Shown here: positions 35,646 to 46,066 of the stretch, in pieces
Layout of the letters: every line of letters starts with the position of its first letter
Position numbering within the stretch: position 1 is the first letter of the stretch
NCBI GenBank assembly: GCA_963732635.1
Contig: CAVTAL010000012.1
Coordinates: 1-64,000, forward strand
DNA from: JAKFWF01 sp963732635
GTDB lineage: Bacteria > Pseudomonadota > Alphaproteobacteria > Rhizobiales > Hyphomicrobiaceae
Direction: 5' to 3'
Length of the DNA stretch: 64,000 nt
Translations under genes and position numbers: made by a program
Notes under the pieces: model-generated
What the model was told of the DNA's origin: nothing
Database searches by the model: none
What the model saw: the letters and a program-made list of their open reading frames with translations, nothing else

Positions 35646-36534
35646 TCAAGTTCCGAGGAATGCCTCCGTCTCGGTCATGAACGCGTCGAACTGGTCGTGG
35701 TGGACCCAGTGGCTGGCGCCGGCAATCGTCACTACGCGGGCGGTCTTGAAGTGGCGGACGCGGCCGTCTTTTTCTGGATTGGATGCCCAGCTGTCGCCAC
35801 CGTAGACCAACAGTGTCGGACAGGTGATGCGCGACCACAGATGCTCTGCTTCCGCCGGCGTCATGTCGGACGGTGGCCAAGACCGCAGGTAATTGTCGAA
35901 CTTCCAGCTAAAGGTGCCGTCCTCGTTCTGGTTGACGCCGAAGCGGGTGAGGTGGACGGCCTGGATCTCATTGAGATGCTTGTTCTCGGCTCGCATGCGC
36001 GCCACAGCCTCGTCGACGCTGGCGTATTTGCGGGCTGAGCGGCCGGCGAGACCGCGCTGTTCGGCGATCCATGACGCCATCCGCTCGGCGTATGGCTTGG
36101 CCTCGCGCTCGGCCTGCATCTTGGGCGAAATGCCGAGGCCTTCGATGGCGACGATGCGCTTCACCTTGTCGGGATGTACTCCGGCATAGCGCAGCGCGAT
36201 CATTCCGCCGAGTGAATGGGCGACGATGGTCACGGGGGCGAGTTTCAGGCTCTCGATCAATTGCGCCAGATCATAGATGAAGGATGCCATCGGATAGCTG
36301 CCACCGGGCGCCCATTGGCTGTCGCCGTGACCGCGCAGATCGGGCGCGATGATGTGATAGCGCTCACGCAGCCTTGCCGCGACGAAGTCCCAGTTGCGGC
36401 AATGGTCGCGGCCGCCGTGCACCAGCAGCAGCGGCGGCGCGGTCGGGTTGCCCCAGTCGACATAATGCAGGCGCAGGCGCTGCGAAAAGAACGTGCCCGA
36501 AGTCGGGCCGGCGTGGTCTGTGGGAGTTGGGCAT
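35646..36534 (-). CDS. Alpha/beta hydrolase with a doubtful start
   Basis: An alpha/beta-hydrolase of about 295 residues. HYVDWGN and LLLVHGGRDHCRNWD form the oxyanion part, VAHSLGG the nucleophile elbow, and GASHWVHHDQFDAF the His end. The conserved N-terminal segment TSGTFFSQRLRLHYVDW has no start codon in its own frame; ATG 36534 is out of frame by one base, and removing one C in the CCC just after it would join them. A GTG at 36422 would remove the oxyanion strand, so I do not use it. Substrate unknown. Confidence 0.8.
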
Positions 36535-36553
36535 GAGTGAGCTCGCGGTCTGC

Positions 36554-39500
36554 TTATTCGGCTGCCGCTACGCTACCCCTGCTCGCACTACCGTCAACCG
36601 CTCCTCGCGCATGCCCGCTCTCACCCCACAGGCGGCGGTGCAAACGGTCGAGCAGCAGGTAAATCACCGGCGTCGTGTAAAGGGTGAGGATCTGCGAGAT
36701 GAGCAGTCCGCCGACGATGGTAATGCCGAGCGGCCGCCGCAGTTCGGCGCCGGGGCCGGTCGCGAGCAGCAATGGAATTGCCCCCAGCAGGGCGGCAAGC
36801 GTCGTCATCAGGATCGGTCGGAAGCGCTCGATGCACGCCTCAAAAATGGCGTCTTGCGGCGAGCGCCCATGCTCGCGTTCCTGCTCGAGGGCGAAATCGA
36901 CCAACATGATACCGTTCTTCTTGACGATGCCGATCAGCAGGATGATGCCGATTAGCGCGATCGCGGTCAGCTCGGCGCCGGCGATCTGCAACGCCAGCAA
37001 GGCGCCCAAGCCCGCCGACGGCAGTGTCGAGATGATGGTCAGCGGATGGGCGAGGCTCTCGTAGAGAACGCCGAGCACGATATAGACCGCAATCAGCGCG
37101 GCGAGGATCAGCAACGGCTGAGCCGACGCGCTGCGGGTAAAGGCGGCGGCGTCGCCAGCAGCCTCGGCGCGGATTGAATCCGGCATGCGCAACTCGGCGG
37201 TCGCCTGCGCGATCGCCGCTTGCGCCTGCTGCAAAGTCGTGCCGTTCTCCAGATTGTAGCTGACCGTCACCGATGGGAACTGCCCCTGGTGGTTGATGAC
37301 GAGCGGCGCCAATCCCTTTTCGAAGTGCACCACGCTGCCGAGCGGAACCTGCGCGCGATTGGCGCCAGTGACATAGACGCGGTTGAGGTCGGACGGATCA
37401 CGCTGGAACTGCTGGTCGACCTCCAGGATCACCTTGTACTGGTTGCGCGTAGAAAAGATGGTCGAGATCTGGCGCTGGGCGAAGGCGTTGTTGAGCGCGG
37501 TGTCGATGTCCGAGATCTTGACGCCAAGTCTTGATGCCGCCGTGCGGTCGATGACCGCGTTGATCTGCAGACCGCCCTGCTCGCGATCGTTGTTGACGTC
37601 GGTGAGGCCGGGCGTGCGCTGCAGCCGGTCGATCACCTTCGGCGCCCAGGCGAGCAGCTGGTCGAGTTCCGGACTCCACAAAGTAAACTGGTAGGTCGAG
37701 CGCGACGATCGCCCGCCGGCGCGAATATCGACCGCCGGTGTCATGAACACCTGCATGCCGCCGACGGCAAGCAGCTTGGGCCTGAGCCGAGCGATCACGT
37801 CGGCGGTGGCTTCACCGGTGACGCTGCGTGGCTTCAAGTTGATGAACATGCTGCCCTGGTTGACCGACGCTGAAAACCCGGCACTGCCGACCGACGAGCC
37901 GACGGCCTCGACCGACGGATCGTTGGTGATGATCTCGGTGACGCGCATCTGCAAAGCCGACATCGCCTGGAAGGAAATGTCGGGCGACGCGCGGGTGCTG
38001 CCGAAGATCAAGCCGCTGTCATCCTGCGGGAAGTAGCCCTTTGGGGTCTTGATATATAGGTCAACGGTAATGGCGATGGTGGCCAACATCACAACCAGCA
38101 TCACCGCCTGCCAGCGAAGCGCGAACCGGAGCGAGCGTGAGTACCCCGAAACCAGCCGCCTCAATCCGCCCTCGATGATGCGGTCAAAAATTGTCGCGTC
38201 CGGACTCGGCGGCAGCTTGACGAACTTGGCGCAGATCATCGGCGTCACCGTCAGTGAAACGATCGTCGAGACCACGATCGCGAACACCAGCGTCACCGAG
38301 AACTCGCGAAGCAGCCGGCCGACCACGCCGCTCATGAAGATCAGCGGAATGAACGCCGCCACCAGCGAGATCGAGATCGAAAGCACGGTGAAGCCGATCT
38401 GCCTCGCGCCGTCGATCGTCGCCTGCAACGGCGATTTGCCCTGCTCCAGGTTGCGGAAGGCGTTCTCGATCATGACGATCGCGTCATCGACGACGAAGCC
38501 GACCGAAACCGCCAGCGCCATCAGAGTCAGATTGTTGATCGAGTAGCCGGCGACCCACATAAGCGCGACGGTGCCGGCGAGCGACAGCGGCACAGTGATG
38601 CCGGCGGCCAGCGTCGCCGCACCCCGGCGCAGGAACACCAGCACGACCAGCATCACCAGCACCACGGTCAGGGCCAACGTAAACTGCATGTCGTGCACAC
38701 TGGCGCGGATCGTGCGCGTGCGGTCGGACAGCACGGTCACGTCGATGCCGGCCGGGATCCACTTTCGCAGCTCCGGCACCAGCGCCAGAACCTTGTCGAC
38801 GGTATCAATAACGTTGGCATCGCCCTGCTTGGTGATGATCAATAGTACGCTCGGCTGGGCGTTGAACCAGGCGGCGGAGCGGGTGTTGCGGGTACCGGCC
38901 TCGATGGTGGCGATGTCGGTCAGGCGAACTACCGCCCCGGCCGAGGTCTTGACGACGAGGGTCTTGTAGTCGGTGGCATTGCGCAGTTGGTCGTTGGTGC
39001 CGATGGTCTCGGCGAGGTCGGGACCGTCGAAGGTGCCCATCGGTCCCATCGCGTTGGCGTTGGCGATGACGGTGCGCACGTCTTCGATTGACAGGCCCAT
39101 GCTGGCGAGCCGACCGGGATTGACCCGGACCCGGATCGCCGGCTGCTCGGCGCCGCTGACCGACACGTCTGCGACGCCGTCGATCTGCGAGATGCGTTGG
39201 GCGATGACGGTATCGGCGATGTCGTACATCGCGCTGGGAGCGAGTGTCTTCGAGGTCAACGCCAGGATCAACACCGGTGCGCCGGCCGGGTTCGCCTTGC
39301 GGAACGTCGGTACCGCCGGCAAGTCGCTCGGCAGATCGGAAAGCGCCGCGTTGAGTGCCGCCTGCACGTCGCGGGCGGCACCGTCGACATTGCGCGACAT
39401 GTCGAACTGCACAACGATGCGCGAACTGCCGAGCGAACTCGACGAAGTCAGTTCGGTGACGCCGGAAATCTCGCCGAGCCGTCGCTCAAGTGGCGCGGCA

Positions 39501-39688
39501 ACAGTCGAGGCCATGATCTCAGGCGCCGCACCCGGTCGACTTGCCGAAACCATGATGGTCGGGAAATCGACGCTCGGCAGGCTCGCGACCGGCAGGCTGA
39601 CGTAGGCAGCTAGCCCGGTGAGGAACAAGCCGACCGCCATCAGCGTGGTGCCGATCGGCCGGTGAATGAATGGCAGCGCGACATTCAT
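36554..39688 (-). CDS. mdtC: RND multidrug efflux permease, MdtC-like
   Basis: A 1044-residue RND pump subunit with twelve membrane helices and two large periplasmic loops. TM4 has GFVVDDAIVMIENAFRNLE with the proton-relay Asp pair, and the C-terminal TM region has LLIGIVKKNGIMLVDFALEQ. The start MNVALPFIHRPIGTTLM and the pairing with a second RND gene seven bases upstream identify the MdtB/MdtC heteromultimer class. It is the last gene of the operon; the last codons overlap no gene but end 20 bases from the hydrolase ATG. Drug spectrum cannot be read from sequence. Confidence 0.93.
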   Translation of the reverse strand: MNVALPFIHRPIGTTLMAVGLFLTGLAAYVSLPVASLPSVDFPTIMVSASRPGAAPEIMASTVAAPLERRLGEISGVTELTSSSSLGSSRIVVQFDMSRNVDGAARDVQAALNAALSDLPSDLPAVPTFRKANPAGAPVLILALTSKTLAPSAMYDIADTVIAQRISQIDGVADVSVSGAEQPAIRVRVNPGRLASMGLSIEDVRTVIANANAMGPMGTFDGPDLAETIGTNDQLRNATDYKTLVVKTSAGAVVRLTDIATIEAGTRNTRSAAWFNAQPSVLLIITKQGDANVIDTVDKVLALVPELRKWIPAGIDVTVLSDRTRTIRASVHDMQFTLALTVVLVMLVVLVFLRRGAATLAAGITVPLSLAGTVALMWVAGYSINNLTLMALAVSVGFVVDDAIVMIENAFRNLEQGKSPLQATIDGARQIGFTVLSISISLVAAFIPLIFMSGVVGRLLREFSVTLVFAIVVSTIVSLTVTPMICAKFVKLPPSPDATIFDRIIEGGLRRLVSGYSRSLRFALRWQAVMLVVMLATIAITVDLYIKTPKGYFPQDDSGLIFGSTRASPDISFQAMSALQMRVTEIITNDPSVEAVGSSVGSAGFSASVNQGSMFINLKPRSVTGEATADVIARLRPKLLAVGGMQVFMTPAVDIRAGGRSSRSTYQFTLWSPELDQLLAWAPKVIDRLQRTPGLTDVNNDREQGGLQINAVIDRTAASRLGVKISDIDTALNNAFAQRQISTIFSTRNQYKVILEVDQQFQRDPSDLNRVYVTGANRAQVPLGSVVHFEKGLAPLVINHQGQFPSVTVSYNLENGTTLQQAQAAIAQATAELRMPDSIRAEAAGDAAAFTRSASAQPLLILAALIAVYIVLGVLYESLAHPLTIISTLPSAGLGALLALQIAGAELTAIALIGIILLIGIVKKNGIMLVDFALEQEREHGRSPQDAIFEACIERFRPILMTTLAALLGAIPLLLATGPGAELRRPLGITIVGGLLISQILTLYTTPVIYLLLDRLHRRLWGESGHARGAVDGSASRGSVAAAE

Positions 39689-39695
39689 GACGCAG

Positions 39696-42600
39696 CTACT
39701 CCGCCGCCAGAGGACTGCCCTCGGTATTGCCGGCGAAACGCTGCCCCAATCGATCGAGGGCGAGGTAGATCACCGGCGTAGTATACAGCGTCAACAACTG
39801 CGACAGCACGAGGCCGCCGACAATGGCGATGCCGAGCGGGTTGCGCAGTTCCGAGCCGGTGCCGCCTTCGAGCGCCAAGGGCAGCGCGCCGAACAGCGCC
39901 GCGAGGGTCGTCATCATGATCGGCCGAAAGCGCAACAGGCAGGCCTCGACGATCGCCTCGCGTGGGCTCATGCCGCGATGCCGCTCGGCTTCGAGCGCGA
40001 AGTCGATCATCATGATCGCGTTCTTCTTGACGATGCCCATCAGCAGGATGATGCCGATCAAGCCGACAACGGAAAGGTCGTGCCCCGTCATCATCAGGGC
40101 GAGCAATGCACCGACACCAGCCGATGGCAGCGTCGACAGGATCGTCAGCGGATGGATGAAGCTCTCGTACAGAATGCCGAGTACGATGTAGATCGTGATT
40201 GTCGCCGCCAGCAGCAGCCACGGCTGGTTGGCCAGCGACTTCGAGAACTCCGAGGCATCGCCGAAGAAGCTGCCGACCACCAAAGGCGGCATGCCGATCT
40301 CGGCCTCCGCGACACGGATGATCTCGACGGCCTCACTGAGCGAACTGCCGCGCGCCAGATTGAAGCTCAGCGTCACCGCCGGGAACTGTTCCTGGTGGGC
40401 GATGGCGAGTGGCGCGGTGGTGCGCTCGATCTTGGCGAACGAGCTGAGCGGCACCTGGGCACCACCGCTGGCGCCGACATAAAGGGTGGTGAGCGTTGCC
40501 GGGTCGAGCAGGTAGCGCGGCATCGCTTCCAGCACCACGCGATACTGGTTCGACTGCTCGTAGATGGTCGAGATCTGGCGCTGGCCGAAGGCATCGTTCA
40601 AGACATCGGTGATGGCCTGCATCGACACGCCGAGGCGGCCGGCAACTTCGCGATCGACCTTCAACAGCGCGCGCAATCCGCCTTCCTGCGCTTCGGAGGA
40701 GACATCGCGCAGTGCCGCTTCCTGCTTCAGGCGGGTGCCGAGCTTCGAGGCCCACTGGTTGACCTCGGCGGCGTCGGTGCCGGACAGCGTGTACTGGTAC
40801 TGGGCGCGTGACGAACGGGTGCTGATCTGGATGTCCTGCACCGGTTGGAAATAGAGCGTGACGCCGGGGATCGGCGCAACCAGGGTCTGCAGGCGCGGCA
40901 CGATTTCAGCCACCACTGCGGTCCGCTCGGAGCGCGGCCGCAATGCGATGGTGATGCGGGCGACGTTTGGCGTCGCATTGAGCGGACTGACGCCGACCAC
41001 CGACACGGTGCCGGTGACATCCTTGTCTTGCTTGATCGCCGCCAAAACCTGGCCTTGCAGCCGCTCCATCTGCGCGAACGAGACTTCGGGACCAGCTTCC
41101 ATTACCGCAGTGATGAGACCGGTATCCTGACTAGGCAGGAAGCCTTTCGGCATGATGACGTAGAGCCAGACGGTGGCGGCGAGTGTCAGCGCGGTAACAA
41201 CAAGAGTGGCAGGCTGATGCTTCAGCACCCACAGCAGCGTGCGATGATAGGCGTCGACCGTTGCGTCTACCAGGCGCGTGAACGGGCCCGGCTTCTGCGA
41301 ACCCGCCGTGCTCTTGCGCAGCAGCTTGGCGCACATCATCGGTGTCAATGTCAGCGACACCACCGCCGACACCACCACTGCGATTGTCAGCGTCAGCGCG
41401 AACTCGCGGAACATGCGGCCGACAAGCCCGCTCATGAACAGCAGCGGGATAAACACCGCAATCAGCGACACGGTGAGCGAGATCACGGTGAAGCCGATCT
41501 CGCTGGCGCCCTTGATCGCGGCTTGATAGGGATTCTCGCCGTCCTCGATGTGGCGGACGATATTCTCGATCATGACGATCGCATCATCGACCACGAAGCC
41601 GGTGCCGATGGTCAGCGCCATCAGCGACAGGTTGTCGAGCGAAAAGCCGGCCAGCCACATCACACCGAATGTGGCGATCAGCGACAGTGGCAGCGCGACA
41701 CCGGCGATGAAAGTCGCCCTCAATGTTCGCAGGAACAGCAGCACCACCAACACCACCAGTGCGACTGACAACACCAGCGTGAACTGCACGTCGCGCACCG
41801 AGGCGCGGATGGTGCCGGTGCGGTCATGTACGACGGTCAATTCCACCCCGGCCGGCATCGCCCGCTTCAGGCGCGGCAGTTCGGCCAGCACCCGGTCGAC
41901 GGTCTGGATGACGTTGGCGCCGGGCTGGCGCTGAATGTCGACGACGACGGCGGGGCTGCCGTTGTACCAGCCGCCGACCTTGTTGTTTTCCAACCCGTCG
42001 ACGATCTCGGCGACGTCAGACAGGCGCACCGGCGAGCCGCCGCGATAGGCCAGCACCAAGCTCTTATAGGCGTCGGCCGAGCCGATCTGGTCGTTGGCGG
42101 CGATGGTGTACGACTGGAACGCGCCATCGAGTGAACCTTTCGGGCCCGACACGTTGGCGCCTGTGATCATGGTGCGCAAGTCGGCCATCGAGATGCCGTA
42201 GGCGGCGAGCCTCGACAGGTCGGCCTGAATGCGTACAGCGGGCCTGATGCCGCCTTGCACCGAGACTTTGCCGACGCCGGTCAACTGGCTAAGCCGGGGC
42301 GCCAGCAACGAGTCGGCCATATCCGACATCTGGCGCAGTGCGATCGAAGGCGAGGTCAGTGCCACGGTGACGATGGCGGCGTCGGCCGGGTTCACCTTGG
42401 TGTAGGTCGGCGGGTATGGCAGGTTGCGCGGCAAGGTCGAGCCGGCGGCGTTGATCGCCGACTGCACATCCTGCGCGGCGGCATCAATGTCGCGGTTGAG
42501 GTCGAACTGCAACGTGATCTGGCTGACGCCGAAGGACGATGACGAGGTCATCGTCGACAGCGACGGTGTGCGGCCGAATTGGCGCTCAAGCGGCGAGGTG

Positions 42601-42839
42601 ACCAGCGCCGCCATGGTGTCGGGATTGGCGCCGGGTAGCTGCGTCGTCACCTGGATGGTCGGAAAGTCGACCTGCGGCAACGCCGACACTGATAGCCCGA
42701 AGTAGCCGAGCATGCCGCCCAGCAGCACCGCGATGCCGAGCAGCGAGGTTGCGATCGGGCGGCGGATGAACGGACCCGACACGCTGCCCGACAGGCCAGC
42801 CGCGGACGGACCCTCGGGCGCTGAAGGGGTCTCGTTCAT
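39696..42839 (-). CDS. mdtB: RND multidrug efflux permease, MdtB-like
   Basis: A 1047-residue RND subunit with a 20-residue variable N-terminal tail before FIRRPIATSLLGIAVLLGGM. TM4 has GTGFVVDDAIVMIENIVRH and the C-terminal repeat LLMGIVKKNAIMMIDFALEA. With MdtC it should form the proton-driven inner membrane pump. Its ATG overlaps the stop of the adaptor gene by four bases (ATGA), so translation is coupled. Confidence 0.93.
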   Translation of the reverse strand: MNETPSAPEGPSAAGLSGSVSGPFIRRPIATSLLGIAVLLGGMLGYFGLSVSALPQVDFPTIQVTTQLPGANPDTMAALVTSPLERQFGRTPSLSTMTSSSSFGVSQITLQFDLNRDIDAAAQDVQSAINAAGSTLPRNLPYPPTYTKVNPADAAIVTVALTSPSIALRQMSDMADSLLAPRLSQLTGVGKVSVQGGIRPAVRIQADLSRLAAYGISMADLRTMITGANVSGPKGSLDGAFQSYTIAANDQIGSADAYKSLVLAYRGGSPVRLSDVAEIVDGLENNKVGGWYNGSPAVVVDIQRQPGANVIQTVDRVLAELPRLKRAMPAGVELTVVHDRTGTIRASVRDVQFTLVLSVALVVLVVLLFLRTLRATFIAGVALPLSLIATFGVMWLAGFSLDNLSLMALTIGTGFVVDDAIVMIENIVRHIEDGENPYQAAIKGASEIGFTVISLTVSLIAVFIPLLFMSGLVGRMFREFALTLTIAVVVSAVVSLTLTPMMCAKLLRKSTAGSQKPGPFTRLVDATVDAYHRTLLWVLKHQPATLVVTALTLAATVWLYVIMPKGFLPSQDTGLITAVMEAGPEVSFAQMERLQGQVLAAIKQDKDVTGTVSVVGVSPLNATPNVARITIALRPRSERTAVVAEIVPRLQTLVAPIPGVTLYFQPVQDIQISTRSSRAQYQYTLSGTDAAEVNQWASKLGTRLKQEAALRDVSSEAQEGGLRALLKVDREVAGRLGVSMQAITDVLNDAFGQRQISTIYEQSNQYRVVLEAMPRYLLDPATLTTLYVGASGGAQVPLSSFAKIERTTAPLAIAHQEQFPAVTLSFNLARGSSLSEAVEIIRVAEAEIGMPPLVVGSFFGDASEFSKSLANQPWLLLAATITIYIVLGILYESFIHPLTILSTLPSAGVGALLALMMTGHDLSVVGLIGIILLMGIVKKNAIMMIDFALEAERHRGMSPREAIVEACLLRFRPIMMTTLAALFGALPLALEGGTGSELRNPLGIAIVGGLVLSQLLTLYTTPVIYLALDRLGQRFAGNTEGSPLAAE

Positions 42840-44251
42840 TGGGCGGCGGCCTCCGGCGCCTTCTGGTCGGTCTTCTGGCCGACCTGCCCCCTGAAGGTCG
42901 GATTGGCATCGGACGTGGGCGCCGGAGCGGCAGGTGCGGGCGCGTCGGCGCTCGGCGTGGCGTCTTGCCGCTTGCGGCGGCCTTCGCCTTTACCCTTGCC
43001 TTCGCCGCCTGGTGTGGCGGCCGGTGTCTGACCATCGGCGGGCGCGGCGCCGTCACGCTTACGCTTGCCCTGACCCTTGGTGCTCTCGCGCTTCGGCGCA
43101 ACCGGTGTCGCGTTCAACTCCTCGGTGGTGGCGACGGCGACCTCGGTGCCTTCCTTGAGACGCGCGAAGCCGCTGGTGACGACCTTGTCGCCGGCCTGGA
43201 CGCCGCTCGCCACGACGGCGCGGACGTCGTCCTGCTGCGGCACCGTGACGGGACGAGCCGCGACCTTGTTGTCGGTGCCTGCGATATAGACAAACGTGCC
43301 GGCCGGTCCACGTTGGATGGCGGCCGTCGGCACCGTCACCGCTTGCGGCAGGGTTTCGATCAACAGCCGCACGTTGACGAACTGGCCCGGCCATAGCTGC
43401 AGGCTTGAGTTCGGGAACTCGGCCTTCATGCGCACGGTACCGGTGGTCTGGTCGACCTGATTGTCGACGACCTGCAATTGACCGCTGTCGATCGAGGTCT
43501 TGTTGTCAGCTTCCATCGCCTCGACCTTCACCAGGCCGGCGGCGGCGGCGCGATTGACTTGCGCCAGCTGCTGCTGCGGCAGGTTGAAAATGACCGAGAT
43601 TGGTTGCACCTGGGTGATGGTGACGATCGCCTGGCCGCCAGAGCCTGAGACGATGTTGCCTTCGTCGACCTGCCGGATACCAGTGCGGCCGGTCAGCGGC
43701 GCCACGATTTGAGTATAAGACAGCTGCAGTTGCGCTGCATCGACGGCTGCTTTCGAGGACGCGGCCTGACCGGTGAGTTGTGCGACGAGCGCACGCTGGG
43801 TGTCGACAGTCTTGACCGGAATGGCGCCGGGTATCTTGGCATAGCGCTCGAGGTCCAATCTGGCGTTGGCCAGTTGCGATTCGTCCTGGGCAAGCTTGGC
43901 TTTGGTCTGGTCAAGGGTCGCCTGATAGGTGGCCGGGTCGATGCGGGCGAGCACCTGCCCCTTTTGCACCGTCTGGCCTTCGCGATAGCCGATTTCCAGG
44001 ATCTTGCCGCCGACCTGCGGCTGCACCGAAACCGTATTGAGGGCACGCGCGGCGCCGACGGCATCGAAATAAACCGGAACGTCGGCCGCCAAAGCATGGG
44101 CGACGCGCACCGGCACCGGGCCGTCGGTCGCCGCCCAGCGGCCGCCTTTTGACTGCACCACCGTCGCCGGCCGCTGCATGAAGTAGTAGACGCCGCCGAG
44201 GATCGCCAGGCTGGCCAGGATGGTCATAAGTGCGCGACTTGACTTGGTCAT
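42836..44251 (-). CDS. mdtA: RND efflux periplasmic adaptor, MdtA-like, with long charged C-terminal tail
   Basis: A 471-residue membrane fusion protein: an N-terminal anchor (MTILASLAILGGVYYFMQ), a lipoyl half-motif VQPQVGGKILEIGYREGQTV, a helical hairpin (about 105-180), the second lipoyl half TGRTGIRQVDEGNIV, beta-barrel, and membrane-proximal domain to about residue 385. The last 85 residues are unusual: Lys/Arg/Gly-rich (KGQGKRKRDG, GKGKGEGRRKRQ) then Ala/Pro. Most adaptors stop near 390-415 residues. It is the first gene of mdtABC; no outer membrane channel gene follows. Confidence 0.92.
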   Translation of the reverse strand: MTKSSRALMTILASLAILGGVYYFMQRPATVVQSKGGRWAATDGPVPVRVAHALAADVPVYFDAVGAARALNTVSVQPQVGGKILEIGYREGQTVQKGQVLARIDPATYQATLDQTKAKLAQDESQLANARLDLERYAKIPGAIPVKTVDTQRALVAQLTGQAASSKAAVDAAQLQLSYTQIVAPLTGRTGIRQVDEGNIVSGSGGQAIVTITQVQPISVIFNLPQQQLAQVNRAAAAGLVKVEAMEADNKTSIDSGQLQVVDNQVDQTTGTVRMKAEFPNSSLQLWPGQFVNVRLLIETLPQAVTVPTAAIQRGPAGTFVYIAGTDNKVAARPVTVPQQDDVRAVVASGVQAGDKVVTSGFARLKEGTEVAVATTEELNATPVAPKRESTKGQGKRKRDGAAPADGQTPAATPGGEGKGKGEGRRKRQDATPSADAPAPAAPAPTSDANPTFRGQVGQKTDQKAPEAAAQ

Positions 44252-44457
44252 GGCATCCTTCCAGCCTCGCGGATGTGCTCTTGAGACGTGCCCACCCTCC
44301 GCAAGGTTCGAGCTTACACCTGTTGAACGCGGCGTGGATAACTCATCCGTCGATTACAATTCGGTAATCCGATCAACGGCTAACAAGCACCCACTGCCCG
44401 CCAGAAGTGAGGCCGAAATATGCGGCTGCGGCGCTGAACAGGGGCTGAAGGGTTTGT

Positions 44458-45216
44458 TCATCCAATCAAGCTACGGCCGCCGTCCCAGATCAGTTTCATC
44501 GAAATCAGCAGCAGGCAGCCATAGACAACCTCGTAGAAGGCGCCCTGAGACACCCGCCGCGTCAGCCAGATGCCGGCGGCCATGGCCAGCATGCCGGGGA
44601 TCATCAGCACCAGCGCGGTCTTGAGATTGATGGCGTCGAACTGGCCGAGGAAAAGGTAGGGCGGCACCTTGATCAGGTTGACGGCGGTAAAAAACATCAC
44701 CGAAGTGCCGACGTAGACGGTATTCGCCAAACGTTGAGGCAGCATATACACCGCGAACGGTGGGCCACCGGTATGGCTGACGAAGCTGGTGAAGCCCGAG
44801 ATTGCACCGAACAGGCTGCCTTTGAGCCAGTTTGGTTCCGGCGCCACTGACCTCGGCCTGAGGCCGAGCCACCAGTTGGCCGCGAACAGGAAGCCGATGG
44901 TGCCAACCATCAACTTCACATGCTGGTCGTTGATGACGGCCGCCAGATACCAGCCGAGCAGAATGCCGACGGTAGCAGCCGGTAGCATGATCTTGAGATT
45001 CGGTGCGCTCCAGTCGCGGCGGTAGGCCCAGACCCCGGTCCAGTCCATGGCGATCAGGATAGGCAGCATTATCGCCGCCGCCTGCACCGGAGAAATGACG
45101 AGGCTCATGATCGGTACCGCGATGCCGCCGATGCCGCCGAGAAACCCGCCCTTCGAAAGGCCGGTGATGATGACGGCCGGCACCGCGAAGGCGTAAAACC
45201 ACGGATCTGTGAGCAT
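44458..45216 (-). CDS. TauE/SafE-family membrane transporter
   Basis: A 252-residue protein with about eight hydrophobic segments. The family signature glycine-rich motifs occur in both halves: GLSKGGFLGGIGGIAVPIMS near residue 20 and SFVSHTGGPPFAVYMLP near residue 150. TauE/SafE proteins export sulfite, sulfoacetate or related organic anions. It is transcribed alone, divergent from the flavoprotein gene. The 200 bases between it and mdtA hold no gene. Confidence 0.9.
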   Translation of the reverse strand: MLTDPWFYAFAVPAVIITGLSKGGFLGGIGGIAVPIMSLVISPVQAAAIMLPILIAMDWTGVWAYRRDWSAPNLKIMLPAATVGILLGWYLAAVINDQHVKLMVGTIGFLFAANWWLGLRPRSVAPEPNWLKGSLFGAISGFTSFVSHTGGPPFAVYMLPQRLANTVYVGTSVMFFTAVNLIKVPPYLFLGQFDAINLKTALVLMIPGMLAMAAGIWLTRRVSQGAFYEVVYGCLLLISMKLIWDGGRSLIG

Positions 45217-45339
45217 GGAGGCGTGGTTCCGCAGTCATGGTTGTTAAGGCGGCGCAACATACCGCCATTTCGGCTGACGACCATAGGTGACGGCTGACAA
45301 CTGGCATGCGATTGAGGTCGGCCAGCAAGGAGCCCCGCC

Positions 45340-45975
45340 ATGTCCGACCCGCGCGTAGTCAAGACCATGGCTGAACTAGATGCCCTCTATGGGGAGCCGG
45401 CGCTCGGTTCGATCCTGAAGGAGTTGCCGGTCATCAATGCCGCGTACCGGGCGATGATCGAGGCCGCGCCCTTCTGCGTGTTGGCGACCAGCGGTCCCGA
45501 GGGGCTCGACGCCTCGCCGCGCGGAGACAATCATGGCCTCGTTCGTGTAGTCGACGAAAAGACGCTGCTGCTGCCCGATCGGCGTGGCAATCAGCGCATC
45601 GACAGTTTGCGCAATGTGGTGCGCGATCCACGCGTCGGTCTGCTGTTCCTGATCCCCGGCGTCGGTGAGACATTGCGGGTGAATGGTCGGGCCGAACTTA
45701 CCACCGATCCTGAACTTTGCGCGTCGTTCGCGGTCGACGGCAAGGAACCCAAGTGCGTGTTGAGGATCACGGTCGAAGCGGTCTACTTCCAGTGTGCCCG
45801 CGCCATTGCCCGCTCGCGGCTGTGGGAACCGTCGGCGCGGGTCGATCGAAAGTCGCTGCCCTCGACCGGCACGCTCACCGTCGCCGCCCGCGACTTCAAG
45901 GGCCGCACCGACGCCTTCGACGCCGCCGCATACGACGCCGCACTTGCCGAGCGCCAGAAGGCGACGCTGTATTGA
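45340..45975 (+). CDS. PPOX-class FMN-dependent flavoprotein (MSMEG_1061-like)
   Basis: A 211-residue split-barrel flavoprotein of the pyridoxamine 5'-phosphate oxidase-like superfamily. FCVLATSGPEGLDASPRGD near residue 46 and LLLPDRRGNQRIDSLRNV form the FMN-binding strands, and LRVNGRAELTTDPEL follows. It would reduce or oxidise a small molecule with FMN; the substrate is unknown. AAGGAG precedes ATG 45340. Convergent with recG, 91 bases apart. Confidence 0.88.
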   Translation: MSDPRVVKTMAELDALYGEPALGSILKELPVINAAYRAMIEAAPFCVLATSGPEGLDASPRGDNHGLVRVVDEKTLLLPDRRGNQRIDSLRNVVRDPRVGLLFLIPGVGETLRVNGRAELTTDPELCASFAVDGKEPKCVLRITVEAVYFQCARAIARSRLWEPSARVDRKSLPSTGTLTVAARDFKGRTDAFDAAAYDAALAERQKATLY

Positions 45976-46066
45976 ACGTGAGCCATGGTCTGAGGCGTCG
46001 CCGCGATTGCGTGGTCCCGCCACATCCGGCCGGGTTCGCAAAGGCGGATTTGGATGCGGCAATCAA

